Assembly (NCBI RefSeq): GCF_020544405.1
Contig: NZ_CP065410.1
Location: 2,852,001 to 2,916,000 of the forward strand
DNA from: Pseudomonas sp. IAC-BECa141
GTDB lineage: Bacteria; Pseudomonadota; Gammaproteobacteria; Pseudomonadales; Pseudomonadaceae
Length of the DNA stretch: 64,000 nucleotides
Direction of reading: 5' to 3'
Numbering within the stretch: position 1 is the first letter of the stretch; each line of letters begins with the position of its first letter. A program made the position numbers and the translations under genes. Positions 27,961-36,457 of this stretch are shown here, in pieces. The notes beneath the pieces were generated by a model that worked only from the letters and a program-made list of their open reading frames with translations, searched no databases and had not been told where the DNA came from.

Positions 27961-28905
27961 TTATGGGCGGCTGCCACTTCTGCGATGACAGGCCGGCGGT
28001 GCGATCTGCCGCTGCATATCGTCATGCAATCGCTGCATTTGCGGGCAATGCAAGGTCAGGGATTTGGGCTGGAATCCCCGATGAAACAACGCCAGCCATC
28101 CTGCTCCTCTGTCATCGGGCGCCAGTCCGCTGAACACGAAGCCTATCGTCGTCAGCCGGTGCCAGGCCTTGTCGAAACCCTGCGCCAGCCTGAGTCTGAT
28201 CGATATCAGCCAATGGTCGGGCAGTTGCTGCAATTCTTTGAGCAAACTGTCGTCCACTTCTTTGAAAACCCCGTCATATCGCCCCCAGCGCTGCTCCAGC
28301 TGCGCCGGCGCGCCGATCCACGGCGACACGTTCAACCGCGTTCCGAACACGTCGCACAGCTGTTGCATGAACTCACGGCATTCATCCGGCCAGGTCAATG
28401 CCGGCAGCGGGCGCTGATAACCATCGACGGGGGCGTAACCCAATACCAGCGATTCCGTCACGGCGTCGCCAAAGGGCGACGGCGCATGATCGGGCAATAA
28501 GCCGGTGTTGTGAAACCCAAGACCGGCGGCCATTTTCTGCGTGTAGGGGTGATGGGTCATTTGCTTGATCGTGACGCCCTGATAACCCAACGCTTGCGCA
28601 TGGATCAGCAAGTGCCGGCCCAGTTCAGTGGCGACGTTCTGCCCACGGATCTGCGGATCCACCACGCTCAGCGCCAGCTCGGCGATGGACGATTCCTTGT
28701 CGAGAATCAGCGTGGAGTGGCCCGCCACCCGATTGTCGGACACCGCCACCAACGAATGCCAGTGGCCGTCGGCGTGGTTCTGGCTGATCAACCGGGGCAG
28801 GTAAACATGCGGCTGAGCGTAATGATCGCCATAGATCTTCCTGAACAGGCGACTGACCGCCGCAGCGTCACTGGTGCGATAACTTCGCAGGGTGATGGAA
28901 TCCAT
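27961..28905 (-). CDS. GNAT family N-acetyltransferase
   Basis: This 314-aa protein's N-terminal half (about 1-160) is a GNAT fold: SYRTSDAAAVSRLFRKIYG opens it, and DPQIRGQNVATELGRHL is the acetyl-CoA binding motif A (R/Q-x-x-G-x-A/G). The C-terminal half is less conserved and could be a second, degenerate acyltransferase-like domain. The ATG at 28905 overlaps the stop of the CapK-like gene (TGATG), and the longer frame needs a TTG start. It is the last gene of the LuxC/LuxE operon, so it may acylate the amine or hydroxyl product of that pathway. The substrate is unknown. Confidence 0.82.
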   Translation of the reverse strand: MDSITLRSYRTSDAAAVSRLFRKIYGDHYAQPHVYLPRLISQNHADGHWHSLVAVSDNRVAGHSTLILDKESSIAELALSVVDPQIRGQNVATELGRHLLIHAQALGYQGVTIKQMTHHPYTQKMAAGLGFHNTGLLPDHAPSPFGDAVTESLVLGYAPVDGYQRPLPALTWPDECREFMQQLCDVFGTRLNVSPWIGAPAQLEQRWGRYDGVFKEVDDSLLKELQQLPDHWLISIRLRLAQGFDKAWHRLTTIGFVFSGLAPDDRGAGWLALFHRGFQPKSLTLHCPQMQRLHDDMQRQIAPPACHRRSGSRP

Positions 28906-30194
28906 CAGCAACGCTCCTGGTTATGGCCGTTGTAGACACGACGGTCCAGCACACGCTGACGTTTGCCGGAGCGTGGATGACGTTCCAGTTCCTGCGTCGT
29001 ACAGCAGCGAATCCGCAGCGCAAGCTGGTGATCGGCGCTCAGTTGCTCGATCAACGGATAGTCTTCAAGCAAGGCGCGATGCAGCGTCTGGTCGGCTTCA
29101 GCGATTGCCGGTGACAGGGCGTCCGGTGCCCAGTGCAGACGCAGAATATCCGTCGCACCCTCCTGCTCGATCACCAGTTGCCATTCGTCGCTGCCGGTGA
29201 TGCGCCACACTGTCTCGCCGATCGATTGCGGCAGCAGGGTCAGGATACCCACGCGCACCCGCTGGCTGTCGGCGCAGCGGCCCATCAATGCGAACTTGCG
29301 CCGGGGCGTGCCGGACGGTTCGCACCAGCATGCACGGTCACCGACCGGGTAGCGGATCAACGGCATCAACCGGCGTGTGAGGTTGGTCATCACCAGTCGT
29401 CCGGACCGGCCGCATTCTTCGATCACTTCGCCGCTGTTCTCGTCGAGGATTTCCAGCAGTGCGTGACCTTCAGGAACCCGATGTTCACCCAGGGCACAGT
29501 CGCGATGACTGGCACCGATGAAGCCGGCGTCGACGCTGGCGTAGCCGATGGACGCCACTCGGGCGTTGGGAAACACTCGCTCAAGCCGTCGCAACTGGGC
29601 GTCAAACAGGCTTTCACCGGCGTAAAGCAGGGCGGTGATGTGCTCGAGAGTCCGGCCCTGTTGTTCGAGCCAGGCTGCGAAGGTCAGCAGATGGGCGGGC
29701 AGGCCCGCCAGCACGTTGATCCGGTGCCGGGTAATTGCATCGGTCAGCAGGATCGAGTCGACATGGCCGGTAAAGGGAAACTCGACAACCTCGGTTTGCA
29801 CATGCGCCAGGGCATCGTGGGTAAAGATGAAACTGGCATACAGGTCACCGACAAAAAACAGGTTGGCGACCCGGTCCCCGGCGTTCAATTGCGCACCGAG
29901 GCTGCGACCGAAGTCTGTTACCAGCGTCCGCCATTCCTCGCGCCGGAACAGTGAAAACTTGCCGGCGCTGGTGGTGCCTCCGGTCTTGAACACCAGCGCG
30001 TCAGTCAGCGGCGCTGTCAGGGCAGGCCAATGGTCGAGGTCATGACTGCCTTTCCAGTATTCCCCTGGGTCAATCACCGGCAGTTGTTCCAGTGATGTGA
30101 CCGGCCGGGAAAGTTCGGCGAAGTGACGTGCATAAAAGCCGGAATACTGTCGAGCAAACGTGACCAGCTCTTGCCATTCAAACCGTGTGTTCAT
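28905..30194 (-). CDS. CapK/PaaK-like AMP-dependent ligase
   Basis: This 429-aa protein resembles the phenylacetate-CoA ligase/CapK family, which activates carboxylates with ATP. The phosphate-binding loop appears as VFKTGGTTSAGKFSLF (about residues 80-95). The adenine-site motif is IGYASVDAGFIGASH (near 215), and YPVGDRACWC is the later hinge-side Asp motif. The C-terminal subdomain follows. The start at 30194 has AAGGA upstream and overlaps the end of the fused LuxC-CapK gene by 17 bases; the stop overlaps the GNAT start. It is the second ligase-like protein of this operon besides the fused domain and the LuxE-like protein. The substrate is unknown. Confidence 0.8.
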   Translation of the reverse strand: MNTRFEWQELVTFARQYSGFYARHFAELSRPVTSLEQLPVIDPGEYWKGSHDLDHWPALTAPLTDALVFKTGGTTSAGKFSLFRREEWRTLVTDFGRSLGAQLNAGDRVANLFFVGDLYASFIFTHDALAHVQTEVVEFPFTGHVDSILLTDAITRHRINVLAGLPAHLLTFAAWLEQQGRTLEHITALLYAGESLFDAQLRRLERVFPNARVASIGYASVDAGFIGASHRDCALGEHRVPEGHALLEILDENSGEVIEECGRSGRLVMTNLTRRLMPLIRYPVGDRACWCEPSGTPRRKFALMGRCADSQRVRVGILTLLPQSIGETVWRITGSDEWQLVIEQEGATDILRLHWAPDALSPAIAEADQTLHRALLEDYPLIEQLSADHQLALRIRCCTTQELERHPRSGKRQRVLDRRVYNGHNQERC

Positions 30195-32628
30195 GTTCGG
30201 TTCCTTGCGTGTCTGTGCAGGGACCAACGCCCCGATTGTCGATCAGCAACGGCGTCTTGCCGCTGTGTTTGTTGCGGGTGAACCCGTCGCTGCCGCAAAC
30301 CTCTACCTCGACGGTCAGCAGCCCGGTCTGGATGAGCGTGGCCAGCGTCGGGTAATCCAGCAGGCGACGCTGAACATCATCGGATTGCCTCGGGCTGCGA
30401 AAACGCATGCGCTCCAGTCCGTCCGGGGCGTGCTCGAGGATCAGCTGGAACTCGGTCTCCAGGTGCTCTGCCAGTTGCGACAGACAGATGAAGTCGGTGC
30501 CGATGCGGATCAACTTGCCGTGACGTTGCAGCAGCTCGAAGCGCGGTGTAGGCAGCCCGCAGTCACACATACCGGGGAGCCAGCGACCGCTGTCACCGAC
30601 GTCGTAGCGCTGAACGTCCTGGCCTTCGCGCTCAATGGAGGTAAACACCAGGCGCCCGGTTTCATTACCGGTCACCGCACGATCCGACTCGAAATCGACG
30701 ATCTCCAGGTGCTGGATATCGCTCATCAGATGGAACACCCCATCGCCGGTGGCCGGGCAGGCATGGCCGAGCGGTCCGGCGTCGACGCTGCCGTAAATGG
30801 CCGAGCGGATCAGCCTGACGCCGCAGCTGCGCATCAGGGCGAGGCTTTGTTCACCGGGATGTTCGCCGCCGAGGAAGACTTTTTCGATCCCGCCATAGGT
30901 ACGCAGTCGTGCCTGCTCGTTGAGGAACAGACGGTGCAGGGTGCTGGGCATGCCGACCAGTACGGTGACGCGCTGATCGATGATGACCTGCGCGATCTCG
31001 CGGTAATCGTCATCGGCCGGAGCCCCCATCGGCAGGTGCGTGGCACCCAGCAGTTCCAGCACTTTGGAGAAACTGAAGAAACCGCCATACAGCCCCCCAC
31101 TGAAGAACAGGTTCATTACCCGGTCGCAACTCGGGTCGAGACCCGCCGCGAACAACCCGTCAGCGCTGGCGCGCATCTGTCGATCAAAGTCGCGGTAGCT
31201 GTAACCGGCCAGCGCCGGGGTTCCGCTGCTGCCACCCGAGCGGAAATACAAACGGGCCGCTGGATGGATAGGGCGTCTGACGAAGGTCTCCTTGCTCATG
31301 ATCGGCAGATTGGCCACGCGAGGTGGCGCCGGCAGCGGATCGAGCGTGGCGCAGGTCGTCAGCGCCGTCGTCGACAGGCTGACCGACACGCGCCGGCTCA
31401 AGCGTTGCAGGGCATACACGCCGTCGTGGGGCTCGCCTTCGTAACCATCGTGAATCGCCTGCACCGGGGTAATCCGTGTGACGCCGGCGGCAATCAGCGT
31501 CCGGGCCAGTCCGGCCATTTCGTGATCGGCACACATCAGTCCGGCGCTTTGCAATACGTTTCGCCAAGGCAGTAGCGCCTCGGTCACCCGCGCACGTGGC
31601 ACAGGCTTGAGCAGCAGACTGCGAAACAGCGGCGAGGGGCCCAGTTGCCGGTCGTGGTTCCAGATGACGCGCCAGTCCGGCGCCTGCCAGACCTGTCCGC
31701 TGGCCCCGCCAAAGCTCTGAGCCAGTCGCGCCATCGCGGTTCGGGTGGTGATTTGCGAAGCCTCCTGAATTGAAGGTTGCAAGGCCGGCCAGTGTCGGGA
31801 TCGACGTTCGAATGCCTCGGCCATGCCATTGCCGATCGAGCGCAAGACGTTCTCGTCGTCACTGTCCACCAGCAGCCATTGCGGACTGGAACAAGCCTGC
31901 TGGTCGAGGCGGCAGACTTCATCGGCCACGGCGTCCAGCGCTTGTGGCGAGACCGCTGCCGGTGTCAGGTAGATGAAACTGATGCGGTGGCCCCAGTCGA
32001 TCCAGCGACATCCAGGCGCGAGTTGCTGGCGGATGGCTTGCAGCGCGGACTCGCCGCCCCACGCCGACACTCCGTTGGCCTGTTGGCACAATTCACCGAT
32101 CCGGGCCGTGCTGGCCGGAACGACTGCAACATGCCCGGCGATCTGGCCGGTGGCATCGCACTGCGCCAATCCATGCAGCAATTGCGCGGTCATCCCCTGA
32201 TCGCTGCTGCTGGGCCGCAACCAGTTGACGTTGCCGGCCAGCAGTCCCTCGATCACCGCGCAGAACGCCAGCAACGGCGAGTTGCCGGGAGTGATGTGGA
32301 CCACTAGGCCCAGCGGACTCCAGCGTTCAAAGCGCGGCTGGCGATAATCGAGGCGACGCAGGCTGGCCGGTTGTGCGCCGAGTTCGCGCTCAAGCTTGCA
32401 GCGCAGCGCAGCGGGTTGGCAGAACCCGATCAGTAACTGACGTTGTTCAGCGTCGAGCGGAAAGGGCAGATCCGGGTCTTGCAGGCGTCTGGCAAAGGTA
32501 GCCGCCGTGTCAAGGACCGTCGCCGTGTCCAGCGGCGTGACCAGCCGTTGTGGCAAGTCCGGATAAAGCTTTTCCAATGCGAGGTCGAAGGTGAAGTCGT
32601 CGTGAAGTTGTCCGTTGATCAGGTACAT
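30178..32628 (-). CDS. LuxC-type acyl-CoA reductase fused to CapK/PaaK-like domain
   Basis: This is an 816-aa two-domain protein. Residues 1-415 are a LuxC-type reductase of the aldehyde dehydrogenase superfamily: HITPGNSP (111-118) and SAWGGESAL (188-196) fit the NADPH site, and Cys246 in LDQQACSSPQ is the acyl-thioester nucleophile. Residues about 435-816 form a CapK/PaaK-like adenylating domain, with the phosphate loop RSGGSSGTP (463-471), YGSVDAGPLGH and YDVGDSGRW. In bacterial luminescence LuxC reduces an acyl group delivered by LuxE, and here a LuxE-like gene lies one base upstream. Carboxylate activation and reduction to an aldehyde is the simplest reading. No luxA or luxB is present. 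The fusion is unusual. Confidence 0.83.
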   Translation of the reverse strand: MYLINGQLHDDFTFDLALEKLYPDLPQRLVTPLDTATVLDTAATFARRLQDPDLPFPLDAEQRQLLIGFCQPAALRCKLERELGAQPASLRRLDYRQPRFERWSPLGLVVHITPGNSPLLAFCAVIEGLLAGNVNWLRPSSSDQGMTAQLLHGLAQCDATGQIAGHVAVVPASTARIGELCQQANGVSAWGGESALQAIRQQLAPGCRWIDWGHRISFIYLTPAAVSPQALDAVADEVCRLDQQACSSPQWLLVDSDDENVLRSIGNGMAEAFERRSRHWPALQPSIQEASQITTRTAMARLAQSFGGASGQVWQAPDWRVIWNHDRQLGPSPLFRSLLLKPVPRARVTEALLPWRNVLQSAGLMCADHEMAGLARTLIAAGVTRITPVQAIHDGYEGEPHDGVYALQRLSRRVSVSLSTTALTTCATLDPLPAPPRVANLPIMSKETFVRRPIHPAARLYFRSGGSSGTPALAGYSYRDFDRQMRASADGLFAAGLDPSCDRVMNLFFSGGLYGGFFSFSKVLELLGATHLPMGAPADDDYREIAQVIIDQRVTVLVGMPSTLHRLFLNEQARLRTYGGIEKVFLGGEHPGEQSLALMRSCGVRLIRSAIYGSVDAGPLGHACPATGDGVFHLMSDIQHLEIVDFESDRAVTGNETGRLVFTSIEREGQDVQRYDVGDSGRWLPGMCDCGLPTPRFELLQRHGKLIRIGTDFICLSQLAEHLETEFQLILEHAPDGLERMRFRSPRQSDDVQRRLLDYPTLATLIQTGLLTVEVEVCGSDGFTRNKHSGKTPLLIDNRGVGPCTDTQGTEHEHTV

Positions 32629-32629
32629 A

Positions 32630-33760
32630 TCAGTGCTTCCCCAGCAGTTCAGACGCGGCCATGGCGCAGCTTCGGCCGGCGGTGGTGGCCGCCCGGCCAT
32701 GCAGTTCGAACCAGTCCACTGGCAGCCCGCAGCCGCAACTGTCGCCGGGATGCAGGGTGGCGAGGTCACTCATGACCACCGCGTGCGCCGGGCTCGACGA
32801 AATGTAAGGCGAGACAAAACTCAGCAAGCCTTGACGGCCATACGGCAGCAGCGAGAAGTCGGCGGGATCACGTACCAAGACCTTCGAATAGACCGGTACG
32901 TGGAAGTGGTGGTCAGCGCACTCAAGGTACGGCACTGCATGCTCGACCGCGCCGTAACCGTCACGGCAGCGGGACACCTCGATGCCCAATTGGCGGTGGA
33001 TCCGCTCGTACAGTTGCCGGCGGGGAATCTCTTGCGCCGCCTGGGTTTTCCAGCCGCCGCCAAACAGCGCCAGCGAACCTTCTGCCAGTTGCAGATCGGC
33101 CACCCCGGTGGCCTGCATGCGTTGCAGGGTCTGCCAGAGAAATGCGGGGAAACCGAAGATTCGTACCGGCAAGCCTTCCTCGGCGAAGGACTGCAAGGCG
33201 GCGATTACGCCAAAGCTGTCGAATTCATGGCCGTTGCCCGTACGGCGCAGTGCATAGGCCACGCGGTTGACGGGGGCGAAGCGGCACAGGAACTGATCGG
33301 TGAAGGACGTTCCCAGGCTGATGCGTCCTTCGGGTTCATAGCTCAGCAGCAGGTAGTTGCACGGCGTGTCCGGGGTGTCCCAGGCATAGTGCCGGAAGAT
33401 TCGTTCGACCATGTTCTGGGCTGCGCTCAGGCTGCGTTCGTCATATCGCATGCGGCTTTTCTCGCCGCTGGTGCCGGAGGAGGTGAGCTCCCGAGCGTCC
33501 GCTGCGGTGGAGCTGAGCAAAGCCTGGCGCTTGAAGTAACTGGCGAAAACCGGCGGGAGTCGCGACCAGTCATCGAGGTGATCCAGATCGCCCACGGTCA
33601 GGCCATTGGCGTTCAGCCAGTGTTCGTAGCCGGGTGTGTGCTGGCAGTGAAACCGGCTGATCTCGGCCATGGCCTGGCTGAACAGTCCGTCCGGCACGGA
33701 ATCCGGGCAATAGGGTTGCGTCAACGCGCAGAGCGCGTCGCTGTGGGGGAGGTGGTTCAT
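32630..33760 (-). CDS. LuxE-like acyl-protein synthetase
   Basis: This 376-aa protein matches the LuxE acyl-protein synthetase family in size and in the early FASYFKRQALLSS region. The ATP-loop motif is LTSSGTSGEKSRM, and DGYGAVEHAVPYLEC is the adenine-site segment. LuxE activates a fatty acid as acyl-AMP and transfers it to a C-terminal Cys of itself and then to LuxC. Cys residues occur near this protein's C-terminus (DSCGCGLPVDW and AGRSCAMA), though which is the acyl carrier is not decided. It is one base from the LuxC-CapK gene and 15 bases from the MFS gene upstream. Acyl chain length is unknown. Confidence 0.83.
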   Translation of the reverse strand: MNHLPHSDALCALTQPYCPDSVPDGLFSQAMAEISRFHCQHTPGYEHWLNANGLTVGDLDHLDDWSRLPPVFASYFKRQALLSSTAADARELTSSGTSGEKSRMRYDERSLSAAQNMVERIFRHYAWDTPDTPCNYLLLSYEPEGRISLGTSFTDQFLCRFAPVNRVAYALRRTGNGHEFDSFGVIAALQSFAEEGLPVRIFGFPAFLWQTLQRMQATGVADLQLAEGSLALFGGGWKTQAAQEIPRRQLYERIHRQLGIEVSRCRDGYGAVEHAVPYLECADHHFHVPVYSKVLVRDPADFSLLPYGRQGLLSFVSPYISSSPAHAVVMSDLATLHPGDSCGCGLPVDWFELHGRAATTAGRSCAMAASELLGKH

Positions 33761-33775
33761 CAGGCGTCCTTTTCT

Positions 33776-35023
33776 TTATGTTGAAGAGGCGGAGTCTGTC
33801 GGGGCATGTGGCAGAAACCGGTACAGCAAAGGCAGGCTGAGCAAACCACCCAGCGCCGCCAGAATGGCGAAGGATTCGAGACGGTTGCCGCCGCCGGTCG
33901 CAGCAATCAGCGAGCCACCGACACCCATCACGGCAATCGAAATCATGCCGATCGCAGCGGAGACCAGTCCTTTGCTGTCATCGCTGGAAAACAGAGCCAG
34001 CCGGTACAGCGCGGCGTTGCTCATGCCAAGCCCGACGGCATACAGCGCAAGACCGGTCATCAATCCGGCAAGGGAAAGGCCGGTCAGTGCGGTGGCTATC
34101 AAGGTCAGCAACCCCAGGCAGAACGGCCAGAGCGCCAGACGAATCAATTGCGGCAGATCCCGCGAATTGAGCAGTCTGTCGAGGATCAGATTGCCGACGA
34201 TCACCGCCGAGAACACCGGAATTTGCCACAGCGCATATTCGCGGGTCGTCAGGCCCAGCAACTGAACCAGCAGCAGCGGCGCGAGACCGATCCAGGCAAT
34301 CAGCGGCAGGCTCATCAGACCCAGGGCAAGGCAGATGCCGACGAACCGGTGATTGCGCAGCAGCGCCACGTAACGGGTCCTGATCTGGCGGAAGGAGAAG
34401 GGGATCGGCGCTTGTTGACCGCCATCGTGGCGGACAACGCCGATCGTCTCCGGCATGCAGGTATACAGTCCGATCCAGGTCAGTGTCGCGATCAGGCCCA
34501 GGCCGAGAAACAGCTCGCGCCAGCTCAGCCACTCCAGCAGCAGACTGCCGAGCAGCGGACCGAGCAGGGGCGAAAGCAGGGCGACGTTGCCCAGCAGTGC
34601 CATCAGTCGCACGGCATCGGCCTCGCAGAAGACTTCCTGAAGGGCGGGATAACTGACCGCCACGACAAATCCCAGGCCCATGCCTTGCAACAGTCGCAGG
34701 GCGTTGAACACTTCGATGCCGGGCGTGGCGACGGCCGCCGCACAGGTCATGCCGAACAGCGCACAACCGGCGAGCAACAGCGGGCGCCGGCCAAACCGGT
34801 CGGACAAAGGCCCGATCAGCCATTGCAGGCAGACGCCGCCGATCAGATAGAGATTGAACGCATTGGGAATGTGAGCCGCATCGGCTTCCAGATCCCGGGT
34901 GACGGTCAGCATGGCCGGCATGACCATGTCGCTGGCCATGTAGGTCAGCCATTCGAACAGCGTGATGGCGAGACAGAAGCCGAGCGCCTGGAGTGGCGGG
35001 AGGGGAATGAGAGTTCGTTGCAT
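33776..35023 (-). CDS. MFS transporter, Bcr/CflA-MdfA type
   Basis: This 415-aa drug/proton antiporter-like protein has twelve hydrophobic segments. The cytoplasmic loop signature GPLSDRFGRRPLLLAG between helices 2 and 3 and the motif RLLQGMGLGFVVAV in helix 4 or 5 mark drug:H+ antiporters of the MdfA/Bcr type. It is the first gene of the LuxC/LuxE operon and may export the final product or give self-protection. The start at 35023 (MQRTLIPLP) is preceded by an intergenic stretch with no other gene on this strand until 35285. The substrate is unknown. Confidence 0.88.
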   Translation of the reverse strand: MQRTLIPLPPLQALGFCLAITLFEWLTYMASDMVMPAMLTVTRDLEADAAHIPNAFNLYLIGGVCLQWLIGPLSDRFGRRPLLLAGCALFGMTCAAAVATPGIEVFNALRLLQGMGLGFVVAVSYPALQEVFCEADAVRLMALLGNVALLSPLLGPLLGSLLLEWLSWRELFLGLGLIATLTWIGLYTCMPETIGVVRHDGGQQAPIPFSFRQIRTRYVALLRNHRFVGICLALGLMSLPLIAWIGLAPLLLVQLLGLTTREYALWQIPVFSAVIVGNLILDRLLNSRDLPQLIRLALWPFCLGLLTLIATALTGLSLAGLMTGLALYAVGLGMSNAALYRLALFSSDDSKGLVSAAIGMISIAVMGVGGSLIAATGGGNRLESFAILAALGGLLSLPLLYRFLPHAPTDSASST

Positions 35024-35187
35024 GCGCTTTCACGATCGTCGAGAGGTAGCGCAAGAGTAGGGAGGAGCGGGGAATGTCCCTAAGCCATTGGTGTGACGGT
35101 ATATGACGAGGTTGTGCGTAATGTTACGGAGGGCAGCATTCCTACTTGAGGAGGCGAAGACTCCTATACCGGTAATCGCCGATCCAT

Positions 35188-35212
35188 AAAAAACGCCCAC
35201 ATTCCTGCGGGC
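35188..35212 (-). terminator. Intrinsic terminator of the small lipoprotein gene
   Basis: On the minus strand a GCCCGC/GTGGGC stem (one wobble pair) with loop AGGAAT is followed by GTTTTTTA. It lies about 70 bases past the stop of the lipoprotein gene. Confidence 0.65.
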
Positions 35213-35284
35213 AATTCTCCTGACGCTTAAATCCGTTGTTGCATTTGAACGGATGGACGCTGGCATCCTTTCCGCGAGATTGAC

Positions 35285-35422
35285 TTAACGATGGTAGTAA
35301 TAGCCCGGGCCAGGCGCGTAGTGGCGATGATCGCCATGCCCGCCGCCGTGGGGAAAGATGATGCAGCCGCTCAGGGCGAGCAGTGCAAGGACAGGAATCA
35401 GCCAGGTGATTCGACGCAGCAT
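35285..35422 (-). CDS. Small lipoprotein, 45 aa
   Basis: This short lipoprotein starts MLRRITWLIPVLALLALSGC, so the lipobox is LSGC with Cys20 as the lipidated residue. The remainder is rich in Gly, His and Tyr (FPHGGGHGDHRHY). The start at 35422 has GAGGAT nine bases upstream; a longer frame to 35437 does not. The His-rich tail could bind metal ions, which is inference. No neighbour indicates a function, and the gene has its own terminator. Confidence 0.72.
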   Translation of the reverse strand: MLRRITWLIPVLALLALSGCIIFPHGGGHGDHRHYAPGPGYYYHR

Positions 35423-35579
35423 TTCAAAGATCCTCATGGTTGACGCCGCTTGAAGCCAAAGCTCTTCATCGGCTGTAACATGAGACCCCGTTAACGGCGG
35501 CGCATCCCCGTCAAAAGGTATGCGCATGGCATCAACGCCGATACAAACCCGATACATTCCAACGGTTCAGGAACCTGTA

Positions 35580-35768
35580 ATGACCCATAAGCAACGCTTG
35601 ATATATTCGATTCTGATCGCTGTCGCCGTACTGCTGATCATGCTCGGCCTGTCCTGGCTGCAAAACGCCGGCAAGCTCAGCGAGCAAACGTTCCAGTACA
35701 TCGCCATCGGTGTGGCGGTAGTGGTCGTGGTGATCAACGGCGTGATGCGCCGCAAGGTCAAGCCCTGA
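35580..35768 (+). CDS. Small two-helix membrane protein, 62 aa
   Basis: This protein has two hydrophobic segments, LIYSILIAVAVLLIMLGLSW and FQYIAIGVAVVVVVINGVM, and a basic C-terminus (RRKVKP). ATG 35580 (MTHKQRL) has an AGGAA ribosome site and a normal spacer; the upstream in-frame ATGs are weaker. The family was not recognised by name, but short two-helix proteins of this type are common in Pseudomonas. It is transcribed away from the lipoprotein gene and converges on the Fur-like gene. Function is unknown. Confidence 0.68.
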   Translation: MTHKQRLIYSILIAVAVLLIMLGLSWLQNAGKLSEQTFQYIAIGVAVVVVVINGVMRRKVKP

Positions 35769-35786
35769 CGGCGTCTGCCGCGTGCA

Positions 35787-36164
35787 TCAATCGCTGTTGA
35801 GCACGGCGGCAGCCTGGGGATGGAGGCTGTAGCTCTTGTCGTCGTTGAACGTGATCACGCCTTCGGCGCACAGGCGCTTGAGTACTTCGCGCACGCTGAG
35901 AAAGGACAACGGAATGTCCAGATCCAGCAGTTGGCTATGCACGCCACGCACACCCAGGCGACGGTCGTCCTCGGCGGCGACCAGCAAGGTGTCGATGACT
36001 TTGAGGCGAATCAGGCTGGTGCGCAGGCCGAAGCTTTTAAGCAGCAAACGGATGCGTTCATTGCCGTGACGCTCGACCCGTTGCCCGAATACGTCGGCGT
36101 GCGAACCCATGGGCGCTCCTTTGGGGGTCTGGCTACCTTCCGATGGTAGTGGCGGGTTGTACAT
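35787..36164 (-). CDS. Fur-like winged-helix protein
   Basis: This 125-aa protein resembles the DNA-binding half of the Fur family. FGLRTSLIRLKVIDTLLVAA is the helical start, RGVHSQLLDLDIPLSFLSVR holds the recognition helix, and VLKRLCAEGVITFNDDKSY is the wing. Genes of this type are annotated in Pseudomonas as Fe2+/Zn2+ uptake regulation proteins. The C-terminal Cys/His metal-binding dimerisation domain of true Fur is absent, so metal sensing is doubtful. The start at 36164 (MYNPPLPSE) follows a strong AAGGAG. It is convergent with the small membrane protein and divergent from pvdQ. Its target genes are unknown. Confidence 0.72.
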   Translation of the reverse strand: MYNPPLPSEGSQTPKGAPMGSHADVFGQRVERHGNERIRLLLKSFGLRTSLIRLKVIDTLLVAAEDDRRLGVRGVHSQLLDLDIPLSFLSVREVLKRLCAEGVITFNDDKSYSLHPQAAAVLNSD

Positions 36165-36321
36165 GCGATTACTCCTTTCAGAGCCTGATCAGGAAAGGTT
36201 TCTTGTGCTCTCTCTAAACAAGACGTTTCAGCTCGACAAATCATGAAGCGAAAAATGTAGAAATTTTGTCGTCGTTTCGTCTTTTCCCCGTGATCACGGC
36301 GCCAAACGGGTGTGTGACCGA

Positions 36322-36345
36322 CTAAATTTTTTTCCGCGGCTTCGT
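36322..36345 (+). promoter_or_regulatory. Candidate PvdS (IS box) promoter of pvdQ
   Basis: CTAAAT at 36322-36327 is followed 15 bases later by CGT at 36343-36345. PvdS-dependent promoters use (G/C)TAAAT and CGT with a 16-17 base spacer, so both elements match and the spacing is one short. It lies about 113 bases before the pvdQ start, and pvdQ belongs to the pyoverdine regulon in other pseudomonads. Confidence 0.45.
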
Positions 36346-36457
36346 TTTCTGAACAGGCTCATTGCGCGTGACGCGTGGGTGATTTCAGAGCGAGCCGGGC
36401 CCGACGTGTTCACGGTGGCGGGTGGTTCGCTCTTCGGCATTTCGATCAGGAGCGAGC

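Noticed and set aside
30178..33760. Complete bioluminescence operon.
   Set aside because: luxC and luxE relatives are present, but luxA, luxB and luxD are absent from the window.
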